Shown: positions 7,753 through 15,896, counted from the first letter of the stretch. The stretch is 64,000 bases of DNA from Nonomuraea polychroma (GCF_004011505.1 NZ_SAUN01000001.1:11435501-11499500); one strand, 5' to 3'. The notes: generated by a model from the sequence alone, not told the origin. Translations and numbers: made by a program.

Positions 7753-9111
7753 TCACATCCGTTCGAACCCACGGAACATCTCCCAATCCGTCACCGCCGC
7801 GTCGAACGCGGTCAGCTCCACCCGCGCGTTGTTCGCGTAGTGCTCTACTACGTCCTCGCCGAACGCCACACGGGCCAGCTTCGACCCCTCGAACAGGGCC
7901 AGGGCGTCGCGCAGCGTGTGCGGCACGGTCTCGGCGCCGGAGGCGTAGGCGTTGCCCTCGAAGGGGTCCTCCAGCGGCAGCTCGTTGTCGATCCCGTACA
8001 GGCCGGCCGCGATCAGCGCGGACACCGCCAGGTACGGGTTGACGTCGCCGCCGGGCACGCGGTTCTCCACGCGCAGCGACAGGCCGTGGCCGACGAGGCG
8101 CAGCGCGCAGGTGCGGTTGTCGACGCCCCACTTGACGGCGGTGGGGGCGAAGCTGCCCGGCACGTAGCGCTTGTAGGAGTTGATGTTGGGGGCGTACAGG
8201 AGGGTGAGCTCGCGCAGGCAGGCCTGCTGGCCGGCGATGAAGCGGGCGCCGAGCGGCGAGAGCCCGTACGGCCCTTCGCCGGCCATCACCGGGTCGCCAT
8301 CCACAGTGCGCAGCGAGATGTGGATGTGGCACGAATTGCCCTCACGCTGGTTCGGCTTGGCCATGAAGGTGATCGACTTGCCCTCCTGGGCGGCGATCTC
8401 CTTGGCGCCGTTCTTGTAGATGGCGTGGTTGTCGCAGGTCTTGAGCGCCTCGTCGTAGCGGAAGGCGATCTCGTGCTGGCCCAGGTTGCACTCGCCCTTG
8501 GCGGACTCGACGTACATGCCGGCGCCTTCCATGCTCCGCCTGATGCGGCGCAGGAGCGGCTCGACGCGGGCGGTGCCGAGGAGGGAGTAGTCGACGTTGT
8601 AGAGGTTCGCGGGCGACATGTCGCGATAGGCGCGCTTCCAGGCGTCCTCGTAGCTGTTCTCGTAGACGACGAACTCCAGCTCGGTGCCCACGTACGCGGC
8701 CAGGCCGCGATCGGCCAGGCGGGCCAGCTGCTTGCGCAGGATCTGGCGGGGCGAGGCGGTCACGTCGCCGCCGCCCTCCCACGCCAGGTCCGCCATCAGC
8801 ATCGCGGTCCCCTCCTGCCACGGCACCCGGCGCAGCGTGGCCAGGTCCGGCTTCATCACGAAGTCGCCGTACCCGCGGTCCCAGGACGACATCGCGTACC
8901 CGGAGACGGTGTTCATGTCCACGTCCACCGCGAGCAGGTAGTTGCAGCCCTCGGAGCCGTGGTGCAGCACCTCGTCGAGAAAGTAGCGCGCCGACAACCG
9001 CTTGCCCTGCAGCCGGCCCTGCATGTCGGCGATCGCCAGCAGAACGGTGTCGATCCGTCCGGCCGCCACCTCGTCACGCAGCTCCCCGACGGTCAAGAAC
9101 CCTTCGCTCAC
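7753..9111 (-). CDS. Glutamine-synthetase-like gamma-glutamylpolyamine synthetase (PuuA/GlnA3-type)
   Basis: A 452-aa member of the glutamine synthetase superfamily (beta-grasp plus catalytic domain). Visible motifs are the Glu metal ligands in GTELEFVVYE and ESAKGECNLGQHEI, the HIHISL strand, the PTAVKWG ATP region (family consensus NR.A..R), and the C-terminal ENRVPGGDVNPYLA. As first gene of an operon with aldehyde dehydrogenase and PuuD-like hydrolase, its likely job is ATP-dependent gamma-glutamylation of putrescine or another amine, not housekeeping glutamine synthesis. GTG at 9111 has GGGAG about 9 nt upstream. It is divergent from a GntR regulator, with a candidate operator between them. 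Confidence 0.87.
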   Translation of the reverse strand: MSEGFLTVGELRDEVAAGRIDTVLLAIADMQGRLQGKRLSARYFLDEVLHHGSEGCNYLLAVDVDMNTVSGYAMSSWDRGYGDFVMKPDLATLRRVPWQEGTAMLMADLAWEGGGDVTASPRQILRKQLARLADRGLAAYVGTELEFVVYENSYEDAWKRAYRDMSPANLYNVDYSLLGTARVEPLLRRIRRSMEGAGMYVESAKGECNLGQHEIAFRYDEALKTCDNHAIYKNGAKEIAAQEGKSITFMAKPNQREGNSCHIHISLRTVDGDPVMAGEGPYGLSPLGARFIAGQQACLRELTLLYAPNINSYKRYVPGSFAPTAVKWGVDNRTCALRLVGHGLSLRVENRVPGGDVNPYLAVSALIAAGLYGIDNELPLEDPFEGNAYASGAETVPHTLRDALALFEGSKLARVAFGEDVVEHYANNARVELTAFDAAVTDWEMFRGFERM

Positions 9112-9158
9112 GTGACGTCGCTCCCATCTGGCATGGCGCGCTTTCCCGTTGATTGGGC

Positions 9159-9171
9159 TAGTCTCAGACCA
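9159..9171. promoter_or_regulatory. Candidate GntR/FCD operator between ligase and regulator
   Basis: TAGTCTCAGACCA fits the FadR/FCD-type pattern TNGTC-N3-GACNA and is an imperfect inverted repeat. It lies in the 103-bp divergent intergenic region. Confidence 0.5.
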
Positions 9172-9214
9172 TTGATGTGCATGCCGGGATCGCTTGTCAA
9201 GACCTGAGGACACG

Positions 9215-9940
9215 TTGGACGATTCGGCGCGTTTGATGACGGTGTTGCGCCCGGTCAGGGCGGGCAACGCCTTCGAGGAGACCGTGGAACGGCTGCTCCA
9301 GGCCATCAAGCTGGGTGTGGTCGCACCGGGCGACAAGCTGCCCGCCGAGCGCGAGCTGGCCGTCCAGCTCGGCATCAGCAGAGTGACCCTCCGCGAGGCG
9401 ATCCGCGCCCTGTCGGACGCGGGCTATCTCGACGTACGGCGGGGGCGCTACGGGGGCGCGTTCGTGACGTACGAACCGCCCAAGCCGGACGCCGGCGACC
9501 TGCGGCAGGTCGTGGCGGAAATGGGCATGGACGACCTCTCTGACGCCCTGACGTTCCGGCTGGCCGTCGAGTGCGGCGCGGCCCAGGTCCTGGCCACCTC
9601 CGAGCTGACCGAGGAGAGGCGGGCCCTGCTGTTGCGCAGGCTGTCGGAGTTGAACGAGGCGTCCCTGGAGGACTACCGCCGCCTCGACACCGCCTTCCAC
9701 CTGTCCATCGCCGAGCTGACCGGCTCGACCCTGCTGGCCACCACCTGCGCCGACGCGCGGTCGCGGGTGAGCGACCTGCTGAACGCGATCCCGATGCTCC
9801 AGGTCAACCTGGACCACGCCGCCGTGCAGCACCAGGCCATCGTGGACGCCATCCTCGCCGGCGACCCCGAGGCGGCGCGCCGGGCGATGACGGAACACCT
9901 GGAGGGCACGGCCGCGCTGTTGCGAGGGTTCCTCTCCTGA
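9215..9940 (+). CDS. GntR-family regulator with FCD ligand domain
   Basis: A transcriptional regulator of about 241 aa. The N-terminal winged helix spans roughly residues 15-80, with the signature GDKLPAERELAVQLGISR and TLREAIRALSDAGYLDVRRG. The C-terminal all-helical FCD domain has conserved Asp/His positions in RRLDTAFHLSIAELTGS and HQAIVDAILAGD, which in this family bind a metal and an organic acid effector. TTG at 9215 has CTGAGGA 4 nt upstream; an in-frame TTG at 9194 and ATG at 9236 are alternatives. Its divergent position suggests it represses the gamma-glutamylation operon and itself until a pathway intermediate binds. Confidence 0.88.
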   Translation: MDDSARLMTVLRPVRAGNAFEETVERLLQAIKLGVVAPGDKLPAERELAVQLGISRVTLREAIRALSDAGYLDVRRGRYGGAFVTYEPPKPDAGDLRQVVAEMGMDDLSDALTFRLAVECGAAQVLATSELTEERRALLLRRLSELNEASLEDYRRLDTAFHLSIAELTGSTLLATTCADARSRVSDLLNAIPMLQVNLDHAAVQHQAIVDAILAGDPEAARRAMTEHLEGTAALLRGFLS

Positions 9941-9980
9941 CGCGATCCCGGCAGGCGACTCGTACCATCGTTTCTAAGTC

Positions 9981-10736
9981 ATGGGGGATTGGTTTCAGTA
10001 CAACATCGTCGCTACGGGACGGCTGCCGCTGTTCTGTTACTTCGTCACGCTCATCGTGGCGTTCATCGCCACCCGCATCAACGTGCGCCTGATCAGGGCG
10101 AAGGTGGGCTGGTTCCGCAACGTGAACGTGGGGGAGATGCACATCCACCACGTCGTGTTCGGCGTCATCCTGATGTTGATCGGCGGGGTGATGGGGTTCA
10201 TCGTCTCGCCCACGTCGCAGGCGGGATACGTGCTCGCGGCCTGCGTGTTCGGCGTCGGCTCCGCGCTGGTGCTGGACGAGTTCGCGTTGATCCTGCACCT
10301 GCACGACGTGTACTGGGAGGAGGAAGGGCGGACGTCGGTCGACGCGGTCTTCATCGCCATCGCCGTCACCGGCCTGCTGCTCATCGGTCTGCGTCCGTTG
10401 ATATGGGACTACGGCACATGGGTCAATCCCACCGCGCTGATCGTCGCCAACTCGGCGCTGGCCGTGGTCACGCTGCTCAAGGGGAAGATCTGGACCGGGA
10501 TGGCGGGGCTTTTCGTGCCGCCGATGCTTCTGGTGGGGGCGATACGGCTGGCGCGGCCCGGGTCGCCGTGGGCGCACTGGTTCTTCGCCAAGAAGTCGCC
10601 GCGCAAGATGGCCAGGGCTATCCATCGCGAGGAGAGGTGGCGGCGGCCGGTGATCAGGGCCAAGATCGCCTTCCAGGAGTTTCTCTCCGGGCGTCATGAT
10701 CTGCCTTCCACGCGGCGTGGTCGTCGGCATACTTGA
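9981..10736 (+). CDS. Conserved integral membrane protein, unknown function
   Basis: The 251-aa protein has about six hydrophobic helices: CYFVTLIVAFIATRI near residue 20, HHVVFGVILMLIGGVMGFIV (about 55-75), AACVFGVGSALVLDEFALIL (about 83-105), AVFIAIAVTGLLLIG, ALIVANSALAVVTLL, and GLFVPPMLLVGAIRLA. The HIHH motif at the start of the second helix and the acidic DEFALIL segment could bind a metal, but this is inference. The C-terminal tail is Arg/Lys-rich and cytoplasmic. It ends 3 nt before the next small gene, so the two may be co-transcribed. Confidence 0.72.
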   Translation: MGDWFQYNIVATGRLPLFCYFVTLIVAFIATRINVRLIRAKVGWFRNVNVGEMHIHHVVFGVILMLIGGVMGFIVSPTSQAGYVLAACVFGVGSALVLDEFALILHLHDVYWEEEGRTSVDAVFIAIAVTGLLLIGLRPLIWDYGTWVNPTALIVANSALAVVTLLKGKIWTGMAGLFVPPMLLVGAIRLARPGSPWAHWFFAKKSPRKMARAIHREERWRRPVIRAKIAFQEFLSGRHDLPSTRRGRRHT

Positions 10737-10739
10737 GGT

Positions 10740-11063
10740 ATGGCACTTCCGTCGATCTATGAGGGACTCGAGGACAGGGTTCCCGACTCTCTGGACGATC
10801 TCCATGGCCCGGCCGAGGGCGTCGTGCCTCTGCCGCCGCACTTGGCATGGTCGGGGCTGACCGAGTTCGACTTGTCCAAGCCGGGGATCCGGATGGAGAT
10901 GTATCGCACAGTGATCACCACTGGCCGGCGGATCGATTACGAGATCTACCTGAACGCCGAGCACCTCGTCGCCGACTGGCCGATGCTGAGGAAAGGGCTC
11001 GGGCCGGGCTACCGGAAGGCGTGGGAGAAGAAGCTTCCTCTGCGACGGGAGACGGCCGCCTGA
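10740..11063 (+). CDS. Small conserved protein paired with the nucleotidyltransferase (possible antitoxin)
   Basis: A 107-aa soluble protein with no DNA-binding motif I recognise. It has a hydrophobic/acidic middle (HLAWSGLTEFDLS), an IDYEIYLNAEHLVADWP segment and a basic C-terminus. Its stop codon overlaps the next gene's ATG by one base (TGATG), so the two proteins are likely made in a fixed ratio. The ATG at 10740 directly follows GAGGT without spacer, so initiation may depend on coupling to the upstream membrane protein gene (stop 3 nt away). A role as antitoxin of the AbiEii-like partner is inferred only from the pairing. Confidence 0.7.
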   Translation: MALPSIYEGLEDRVPDSLDDLHGPAEGVVPLPPHLAWSGLTEFDLSKPGIRMEMYRTVITTGRRIDYEIYLNAEHLVADWPMLRKGLGPGYRKAWEKKLPLRRETAA

Positions 11064-11755
11064 TGCATTTTCCGCCCTTCCAGGAGCGGTTGTTGCATGC
11101 TGTGTTGCCCGTGTGCGAGCGCTACCGTCTGGTGCTCGCAGGTGGCTATGCGATCAAGGCTCACGGCTTCACCGACCGGCCGAGCAAGGACCTCGATTTC
11201 GCGACCGACGTGGAGATACCGCTGCCGGACGTCGCCTTGGGCGTCGTTGGAGCGTTCCAGGAGGCCGGGTTAGAGGCGTCGATCATCGAGGTCACGCCAC
11301 GGATGGGCCGCTTGATGGTGGCGGACGTGACGACCGGGGAGACCTGCGAGTTCGACCTCCTGCGCGAGGCGCTCCAGGCGCGACCGAGCACGTGCGGCAC
11401 GCTGAAGGTGCTGGGCCTGGACGACGCGGTGGGGCTGAAAATGCGCGCCGTCCACGAGCGCAGCCTTGCCCGCGACATCATCGACATCGCCTCAGTAGCG
11501 CACCTTTACTCCTTCCGCGCGCTGGAGCGCCTCGCCGCCATGCACCACGAATACTTCTCCGTGCATGAGCTGCACATGCGGCTGGAATACGTCGACCTCA
11601 TGGACGACGAGGCGTTCGAGGCCTATGGAGTGGGCGAGGAGCGGATCAAGGAGATCCGCCGATTCGCCCAGGAGTGGGTGGCGGACATCAAGCTGCGCCG
11701 AGCGGACGACGGCGACGTCGATTACGACGCTGACGATGTGCCCGAGATCGACTGA
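11063..11755 (+). CDS. AbiEii/AbiGii-like nucleotidyltransferase
   Basis: The 230-aa protein has a DNA polymerase beta-type nucleotidyltransferase core: GGYAIKAHG with downstream SKDLDF (two Asp/acidic ligands) at about residues 26-45, a third acidic strand CEFDLLREA, and the KMRAVHERSLARDIIDIA segment typical of AbiEii/AbiGii enzymes. Known members transfer nucleotides, for example to tRNA, and are kept in check by a partner. The tail is very acidic (ADDGDVDYDADDVPEID). The ATG at 11063 overlaps the upstream stop. Its 3' end overlaps the convergent SGNH hydrolase gene by 34 bp. A non-toxin nucleotidyltransferase role remains possible. Confidence 0.8.
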   Translation: MHFPPFQERLLHAVLPVCERYRLVLAGGYAIKAHGFTDRPSKDLDFATDVEIPLPDVALGVVGAFQEAGLEASIIEVTPRMGRLMVADVTTGETCEFDLLREALQARPSTCGTLKVLGLDDAVGLKMRAVHERSLARDIIDIASVAHLYSFRALERLAAMHHEYFSVHELHMRLEYVDLMDDEAFEAYGVGEERIKEIRRFAQEWVADIKLRRADDGDVDYDADDVPEID

Positions 11756-12519
11756 TCGATCACCGGCGTGAGCAGCGGCCGCTTGGCGGTCCGGCCGTCG
11801 CCTGAGGAGCGGCCGCGGAGGCGGCGGCCCAGCCACGGGCCCATGAACGTGGCCAGCCAGCGAGCCTCGATCGCCGTCGCCCGCCAGGCCGACGGTGCGG
11901 TCAGGGGCGGGAGCGGAGCCGTCCAGGTGTCGTCGCTGCCCGGCAATTCCAGCGCGTGCGCGACTCCTGCCGCGAAACGGGCGTGTCCCTCCGGGCTGGC
12001 GTGCAGGCGGTCCACGCTCCACATCCTGGCGTCCGTGATGTAGGCGAGCTGGAAGGTGTCCACCAGCGTGACCCCATGGCGTGCGGCGGCGTCCCGCACG
12101 CGGGCGTTGAGGTCGAGCACCCTGGGCAGGAGCGGCCGGGCCAGGGGCGCGATCGCTCCGATATCGGGAAAGGTCACGGTGACCACATGTGTCCCCGCGC
12201 CGGTCAGCGCCTGGTACATCTCCTCCAGCACCGCGGCCACCGCGGCGGCGTCGAAGCCGGGGCGGATGATGTCGTTCATGCCCGCCATGACCGTGGCCAG
12301 GTCGGGACGCAGTTCCAGGGCGACCGGCAACTGCTCGTCGCGGATCTGGGCGGCCAGGCGGCCGCGGACGGCGAGGTTGGCGTAGAGCAGCTCGGGATTG
12401 GCGCGGGTCAGGTGCTCGGCGAGGCGGTCGGCCCAGCCGCGGTGGCCGCGGGCGTCGTCGCCGTCGCCCAGGCCCTCGGTCTGGCTGTCGCCGAGCGCGA
12501 CGTATCGGCTGTACGTCAT
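11722..12519 (-). CDS. SGNH/GDSL-type esterase or hydrolase
   Basis: The 265-aa protein carries the SGNH blocks: ALGDSQTEG near residue 10 (Ser nucleophile), GMNDI (Gly and Asn of blocks II and III), and the C-terminal VDRLHASPEGH (Asp and His). No signal peptide is visible, so it acts inside the cell. Candidate activity is esterase or acyl hydrolase on an unknown substrate. The ATG at 12519 has AAGGACGAC upstream and overlaps the PadR stop by four bases (ATGA), so the two are coupled. Its end overlaps the convergent nucleotidyltransferase gene. Confidence 0.85.
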   Translation of the reverse strand: MTYSRYVALGDSQTEGLGDGDDARGHRGWADRLAEHLTRANPELLYANLAVRGRLAAQIRDEQLPVALELRPDLATVMAGMNDIIRPGFDAAAVAAVLEEMYQALTGAGTHVVTVTFPDIGAIAPLARPLLPRVLDLNARVRDAAARHGVTLVDTFQLAYITDARMWSVDRLHASPEGHARFAAGVAHALELPGSDDTWTAPLPPLTAPSAWRATAIEARWLATFMGPWLGRRLRGRSSGDGRTAKRPLLTPVIDQSISGTSSAS

Positions 12520-13091
12520 GACGTCGTCCTTCCGGCGTGGGCGGCGCGCTCGCTCAGCGTCCGCGCGGTCTGCAGGCACCAATCGCGCATCTCCCGCTCC
12601 AGCCGGCATCCGGCAAGACAGGACAGGTAGGGGCCGATGCGGTCCCCCTCCCGCAGGAACGTCTCCTCGTCCCGGTTACCGCGCAGGCGCACCAGGGTCT
12701 GCTCGAAGAACGCCAGTTTGACCGCGGCCTGCTCGGCCCGCTCCTGGAGTTGCGCGATCACCGGGGCCGGGTCGAGCACGTCCACGGCGTGGACCTTGAC
12801 GGCCAGGTCCTCGCGGATCAACAGGGGCTTGGCCGGGGCTGCGGCGAAGGAGGCCAGCTCCTCGACACCGGCGTCGGTGACCTTGAACACCCGCTTGTTG
12901 GGGCGGCCCTGCTGGACGACCTCCCGGCCGGACACCAGGCCGTCGGCCTCGAGCCTGGTCAGCTCGACGTAGAGCTGCTGCGGGGCGGCGTACCAGAAGT
13001 TGGAGACGCCGACGTCGAAGATCTTGGTGAGCTGGTAGCCGCTGTATTCGCCGTCGAGCAGGGCCGCGAGGACAGCGTGTCGGAGCGCCAT
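12516..13091 (-). CDS. PadR-family transcriptional regulator
   Basis: 191 aa with an N-terminal PadR winged helix (ALRHAVLAALLDGEYSGYQLTKIFD; YVELTRLEADGLVSGREVVQQGRPNKRVFKVTDAG) and a C-terminal Vir-type helical dimerisation domain (about 95-185). Proteins of this group usually repress neighbouring genes and themselves in response to small molecules. A nested palindrome lies 5 bp upstream of the ATG and covers the likely -10, so autoregulation is probable. It is translationally coupled to the SGNH hydrolase, its likely target. Confidence 0.9.
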   Translation of the reverse strand: MALRHAVLAALLDGEYSGYQLTKIFDVGVSNFWYAAPQQLYVELTRLEADGLVSGREVVQQGRPNKRVFKVTDAGVEELASFAAAPAKPLLIREDLAVKVHAVDVLDPAPVIAQLQERAEQAAVKLAFFEQTLVRLRGNRDEETFLREGDRIGPYLSCLAGCRLEREMRDWCLQTARTLSERAAHAGRTTS

Positions 13092-13095
13092 GGGT

Positions 13096-13129
13096 TAGTC
13101 ATCCCCATGAGTAGTCATGGGCATGACTA
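13096..13129. promoter_or_regulatory. Nested palindromic operator upstream of the PadR gene
   Basis: Outer arms TAGTCAT (13096-13102) and ATGACTA (13123-13129) and inner arms CCATGA (13105-13110) and TCATGG (13115-13120) form a two-layer inverted repeat. On the minus strand it overlaps TATAGT (13126-13131), a good -10 about 35 nt from the ATG. Confidence 0.65.
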
Positions 13130-13151
13130 TAGGCCGGGGTGGGTGGGCGCG

Positions 13152-14669
13152 CTAGAGGGCGATTGCCGAGCGGAGGGCGAGGCCCGTGCCGAGGAGCACG
13201 ACCATAGTGGCCGTGCCGAGCGGGGCCAGGCCGGACACCCGGGCAGCCAGGCGGCGGCCGGCCGAGGCCCGTTGTTCCAGGCGGTCCACCAGCTTGACCA
13301 GCAGCAGGCCCGTGATGGTCAGGGTCGCCGCCATGCCGACGCCGTAGGCGGTCACCAGCGCCACCCCGAACCAGGTGCGGCCGAGAGCGATCGCGCCGAG
13401 CAGCACGATCAGGGCCGAAGGGCTGGGGACGAGCCCGCCCGCCACGCCTAGTCCGACAAGTCCGGCACGCCGGCCCGTGCCCTGGCCGGCGCCATGCCCA
13501 TGCCCATGTCCGTGCCCATGCCCCTGTCCGTCCCCGTGCCCGTCCCCGTGCCCGTCCCCGTGCCCGTCCCCGTGTCCGTGCCCGTGTCCATGAGCGTGTC
13601 CGTGTCCGTGGAGGGTGCCCCGGCGGGCGTTCATGAGGAGGCGGAGGCCGATGACGGCGATCAAGGCGCCACTGGCCACGCCCAGCCAGGCCAGCACCGA
13701 CTCACCCGCCAGCGCCGTGAACACGGTAAGCAGCAACCCCACCACCAGGACCCCGACCGTGTGCGTGGCCGTCACTGTGGCCCCCACCACCAGAGCGTCG
13801 CGCGGCCGGCCGCGCCGCCCGGCCAGGTACGCGGCCATGATGGTCTTGCCGTGCCCGGGGATCAGCGCGTGCCCGGCCCCCAGCACCACGGCCAGCCCGA
13901 CGGCCAGCAGCCCGAGCGGCACCGTCAGCGAGTCCGAGCCGACCAGCTCGGTGAACGTCCGGTCGAGCGCGCTCAGCGCGTCCCCGATCGGCCCGCCGAT
14001 CCCGATCCCGCCCGGCACGGCGGCGCCACCGCCGCCGGAAGGGCCGCCCGGAGACGACAGGCCGGCGCCCAGGCCGGACACGGTCAGCGTGGCGGTGCGC
14101 TGGTCGAGCGGTTCGGAGAGCAGATCATCCGGGTACGCCCGCAACTCCCGGCTCACGCTCGCGGCAGGCACCGACGAACGGGACACCCGCACCCCGTCGC
14201 CGAGGGCGGTGATCTCCCGCCAGCCGATCCTGTCCTGCTCGAACCCGTCGGTGAACTCCACGGCCCCCGAGGCGCGGACATCGGCGACGAGCCGGCAGGT
14301 CAGGCGGCTGGTCTGGAGACCGCCCTCGCCGGGGGCGTAGGCGAACTCGGAGCCCGCCACCCGCCACGGCACCGTCTTCCCCGCGACCACGAGGCGTTGG
14401 GCGGCGGCGAGCGCGGCGCAGCGGCGGGCCGCGTATCCGGCGGTGACCTGTGGCCTGGCCTGGAGGGTGGGCAGCTCGGCCAGGTCCACGACGGCGAGGT
14501 TGCGCACCTCGGACGGAGTGATCCGCAGGCCGTTGTAGTGGTTGGCGGTGAACTTCCCCAGCGGGTGCGACGCCGCCGCCCCGGCCGCGCCGGGCAGCAG
14601 GACGCCCGCACACAGGGACAGCAGCAGGGCCACCACGGCGGACAGCAGGCCGAGCCGGACCGTTCTCAT
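13152..14669 (-). CDS. NicO-family nickel/cobalt (RcnA/HoxN-like) transporter with large extracytoplasmic N-terminal domain
   Basis: The 505-aa product has a signal-like first helix, an extracytoplasmic domain of about 200 residues (starting SHPLGKFTANHYNGL), a Gly/Pro linker, and a C-terminal NicO membrane domain with about six helices. Helix motifs include GHALIPGHGKT (His-rich metal path) and GATVTATHTVGV. A long cytoplasmic loop (about residues 350-393) is almost entirely His, Gly and Asp and should buffer metal ions. The likely role is efflux or uptake of Ni, Co or another divalent metal. The start ATG overlaps the TPR stop (ATGA). It is the last gene of DUF4331 - TPR - NicO, a grouping that suggests a joint secreted/membrane metal function. 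Confidence 0.82.
   Translation of the reverse strand: MRTVRLGLLSAVVALLLSLCAGVLLPGAAGAAASHPLGKFTANHYNGLRITPSEVRNLAVVDLAELPTLQARPQVTAGYAARRCAALAAAQRLVVAGKTVPWRVAGSEFAYAPGEGGLQTSRLTCRLVADVRASGAVEFTDGFEQDRIGWREITALGDGVRVSRSSVPAASVSRELRAYPDDLLSEPLDQRTATLTVSGLGAGLSSPGGPSGGGGAAVPGGIGIGGPIGDALSALDRTFTELVGSDSLTVPLGLLAVGLAVVLGAGHALIPGHGKTIMAAYLAGRRGRPRDALVVGATVTATHTVGVLVVGLLLTVFTALAGESVLAWLGVASGALIAVIGLRLLMNARRGTLHGHGHAHGHGHGHGDGHGDGHGDGHGDGQGHGHGHGHGHGAGQGTGRRAGLVGLGVAGGLVPSPSALIVLLGAIALGRTWFGVALVTAYGVGMAATLTITGLLLVKLVDRLEQRASAGRRLAARVSGLAPLGTATMVVLLGTGLALRSAIAL
13494..13612. repeat. Low-complexity CCGTGCC/CCCCGTG-type repeat encoding the His/Asp/Gly loop
   Basis: A run of 6-bp units (minus strand GGCCAC, GGGCAC, GGGGAC variants) lies inside the NicO gene and encodes repeating His-Gly and Asp-Gly pairs. 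Such tracts vary in copy number by slippage without breaking the frame, because units are multiples of three. Confidence 0.8.
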
Positions 14670-15868
14670 GAGAACCTCGCGAGGGCGGAGAGCGACGGAT
14701 CGAAGCCGGGATCCACCCGCGCCGGCCGGCCGAGAGCCTGCTCGATCGTGGCGCGGTGGTAGCGGAGCAGCGGGTTACGCCAGCCGGTCGAGGTGGCCTC
14801 CTTCGCGTACGGCAGCGCCTCCTCCGGCTTGCCCGCCTTGTACAGAGACCAGGCGAGGACGTCGGCGGAGACGGGGTTGGGGTTGAGGTCGTACTCGGCC
14901 CGGGCGTGCTTCACGGCCAGTACCGGGTCCCCGTGGTCGGCCTCGAACTCCGCCCGCGTCAGGTGGTCCCGTACGCCCGCTGACTCGAGCAGTCCCCACT
15001 GCGCCTTGAGCAGCGTCCAGTCGGGCTGCTGCCCGCTCTTGAGCTGGGTCTCGCCCTGCTCGATGAGGTATTGCGGGAGCGGGAGCCGTTCGACGACCCG
15101 CTCGTAGATGTCGAGCGCCTCGCTCAGCCGGCCGCCGAGCGCCGCCGCCTTGGCCTGGCCGGCGAGGGCCGGCGTGTAGGCGGGGTAGGCCTGCAGAGCC
15201 TTGGTGTACCAGTCGTTCGCGGTGACCAGGTCGCCTTCGTGGAGCGCCAGCTCGCCCAGGTAGTGGCGGGCATAGGCGAGGTCGGCCGGGAGCCAGGCGT
15301 CCTGGTGCGCGTACCGCAGGTACGTACGGGCCGCGTCCACGTCGCCGCGCAGTTCGGCGGCGTAGGAGGCGCGGGCGAACGCCGCCACACCCGGGCGCAG
15401 GTCCAGCATCTTGGCCACGGCCCGCTCGGCGCCGCGCAGGTCCCCGAGCTGGGTCTTGGCGTCGGCCAGCACGCCATACGCCGCGGCGGAGTACGGGTTG
15501 GCGTCGAGGGCGCGCTCGGCCAGCCGTACCGCGTCGGAGAACTCGTGGCGGCCGGCCGCCAGCGCGGCCTGGCCCGCCAGCACCGCGTCGTCGCCGGGCT
15601 TAAGCTCGGCGGCCGTGTCGAGCGCGCCCTCGGCCTTGGTGTAGTACGACGGGTCACCGGTGATCCTGGCCTGGTCCACGTAGTGGGAGCCGAGCTCGGC
15701 CCAGCCGCGGTAGTCGCCGGGCAGGCGCTTGAGGCGTTCCTGGAGGGTCTCGGTAGAGGGCTTCACCGCCGCCACGGGCTCGGGCTCGGGGGCCGCGGAG
15801 AAGGAAGCGATCGTGAAGATCATTGCGCCTATGAGGGCGAATCCGGCGAATATCGCGAGGGTGCGCAT
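14666..15868 (-). CDS. Membrane-anchored tetratricopeptide-repeat protein
   Basis: 400 aa with an N-terminal hydrophobic helix (TLAIFAGFALIGAMIFTIASF, about 3-22) followed by Pro/Glu linker and helical pairs of TPR type through residue 350: GWAELGSHYV, AEGALDTAAELKPGDDAVL, AVRLAERALDANPYSAAAYGVL, AERAVAKMLDLRPG, ALQAYPAYTPALAGQAKAA. It is probably a scaffold anchored outside the membrane. It is coupled to the NicO transporter by an ATGA overlap and lies 153 bp downstream of the DUF4331 gene, separated by three hairpins. Its binding partner is unknown; DUF4331 or the transporter's N-terminal domain are candidates. Confidence 0.83.
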   Translation of the reverse strand: MRTLAIFAGFALIGAMIFTIASFSAAPEPEPVAAVKPSTETLQERLKRLPGDYRGWAELGSHYVDQARITGDPSYYTKAEGALDTAAELKPGDDAVLAGQAALAAGRHEFSDAVRLAERALDANPYSAAAYGVLADAKTQLGDLRGAERAVAKMLDLRPGVAAFARASYAAELRGDVDAARTYLRYAHQDAWLPADLAYARHYLGELALHEGDLVTANDWYTKALQAYPAYTPALAGQAKAAALGGRLSEALDIYERVVERLPLPQYLIEQGETQLKSGQQPDWTLLKAQWGLLESAGVRDHLTRAEFEADHGDPVLAVKHARAEYDLNPNPVSADVLAWSLYKAGKPEEALPYAKEATSTGWRNPLLRYHRATIEQALGRPARVDPGFDPSLSALARFS

Positions 15869-15896
15869 GTCGAAGGCTCCAGAGCTGGATGTCGGG

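Noticed and set aside
13375..13593. A Pro/Cys-rich 72-codon frame in the His tract
   Set aside because: It is the complement of the repeat encoding the NicO His/Asp loop.
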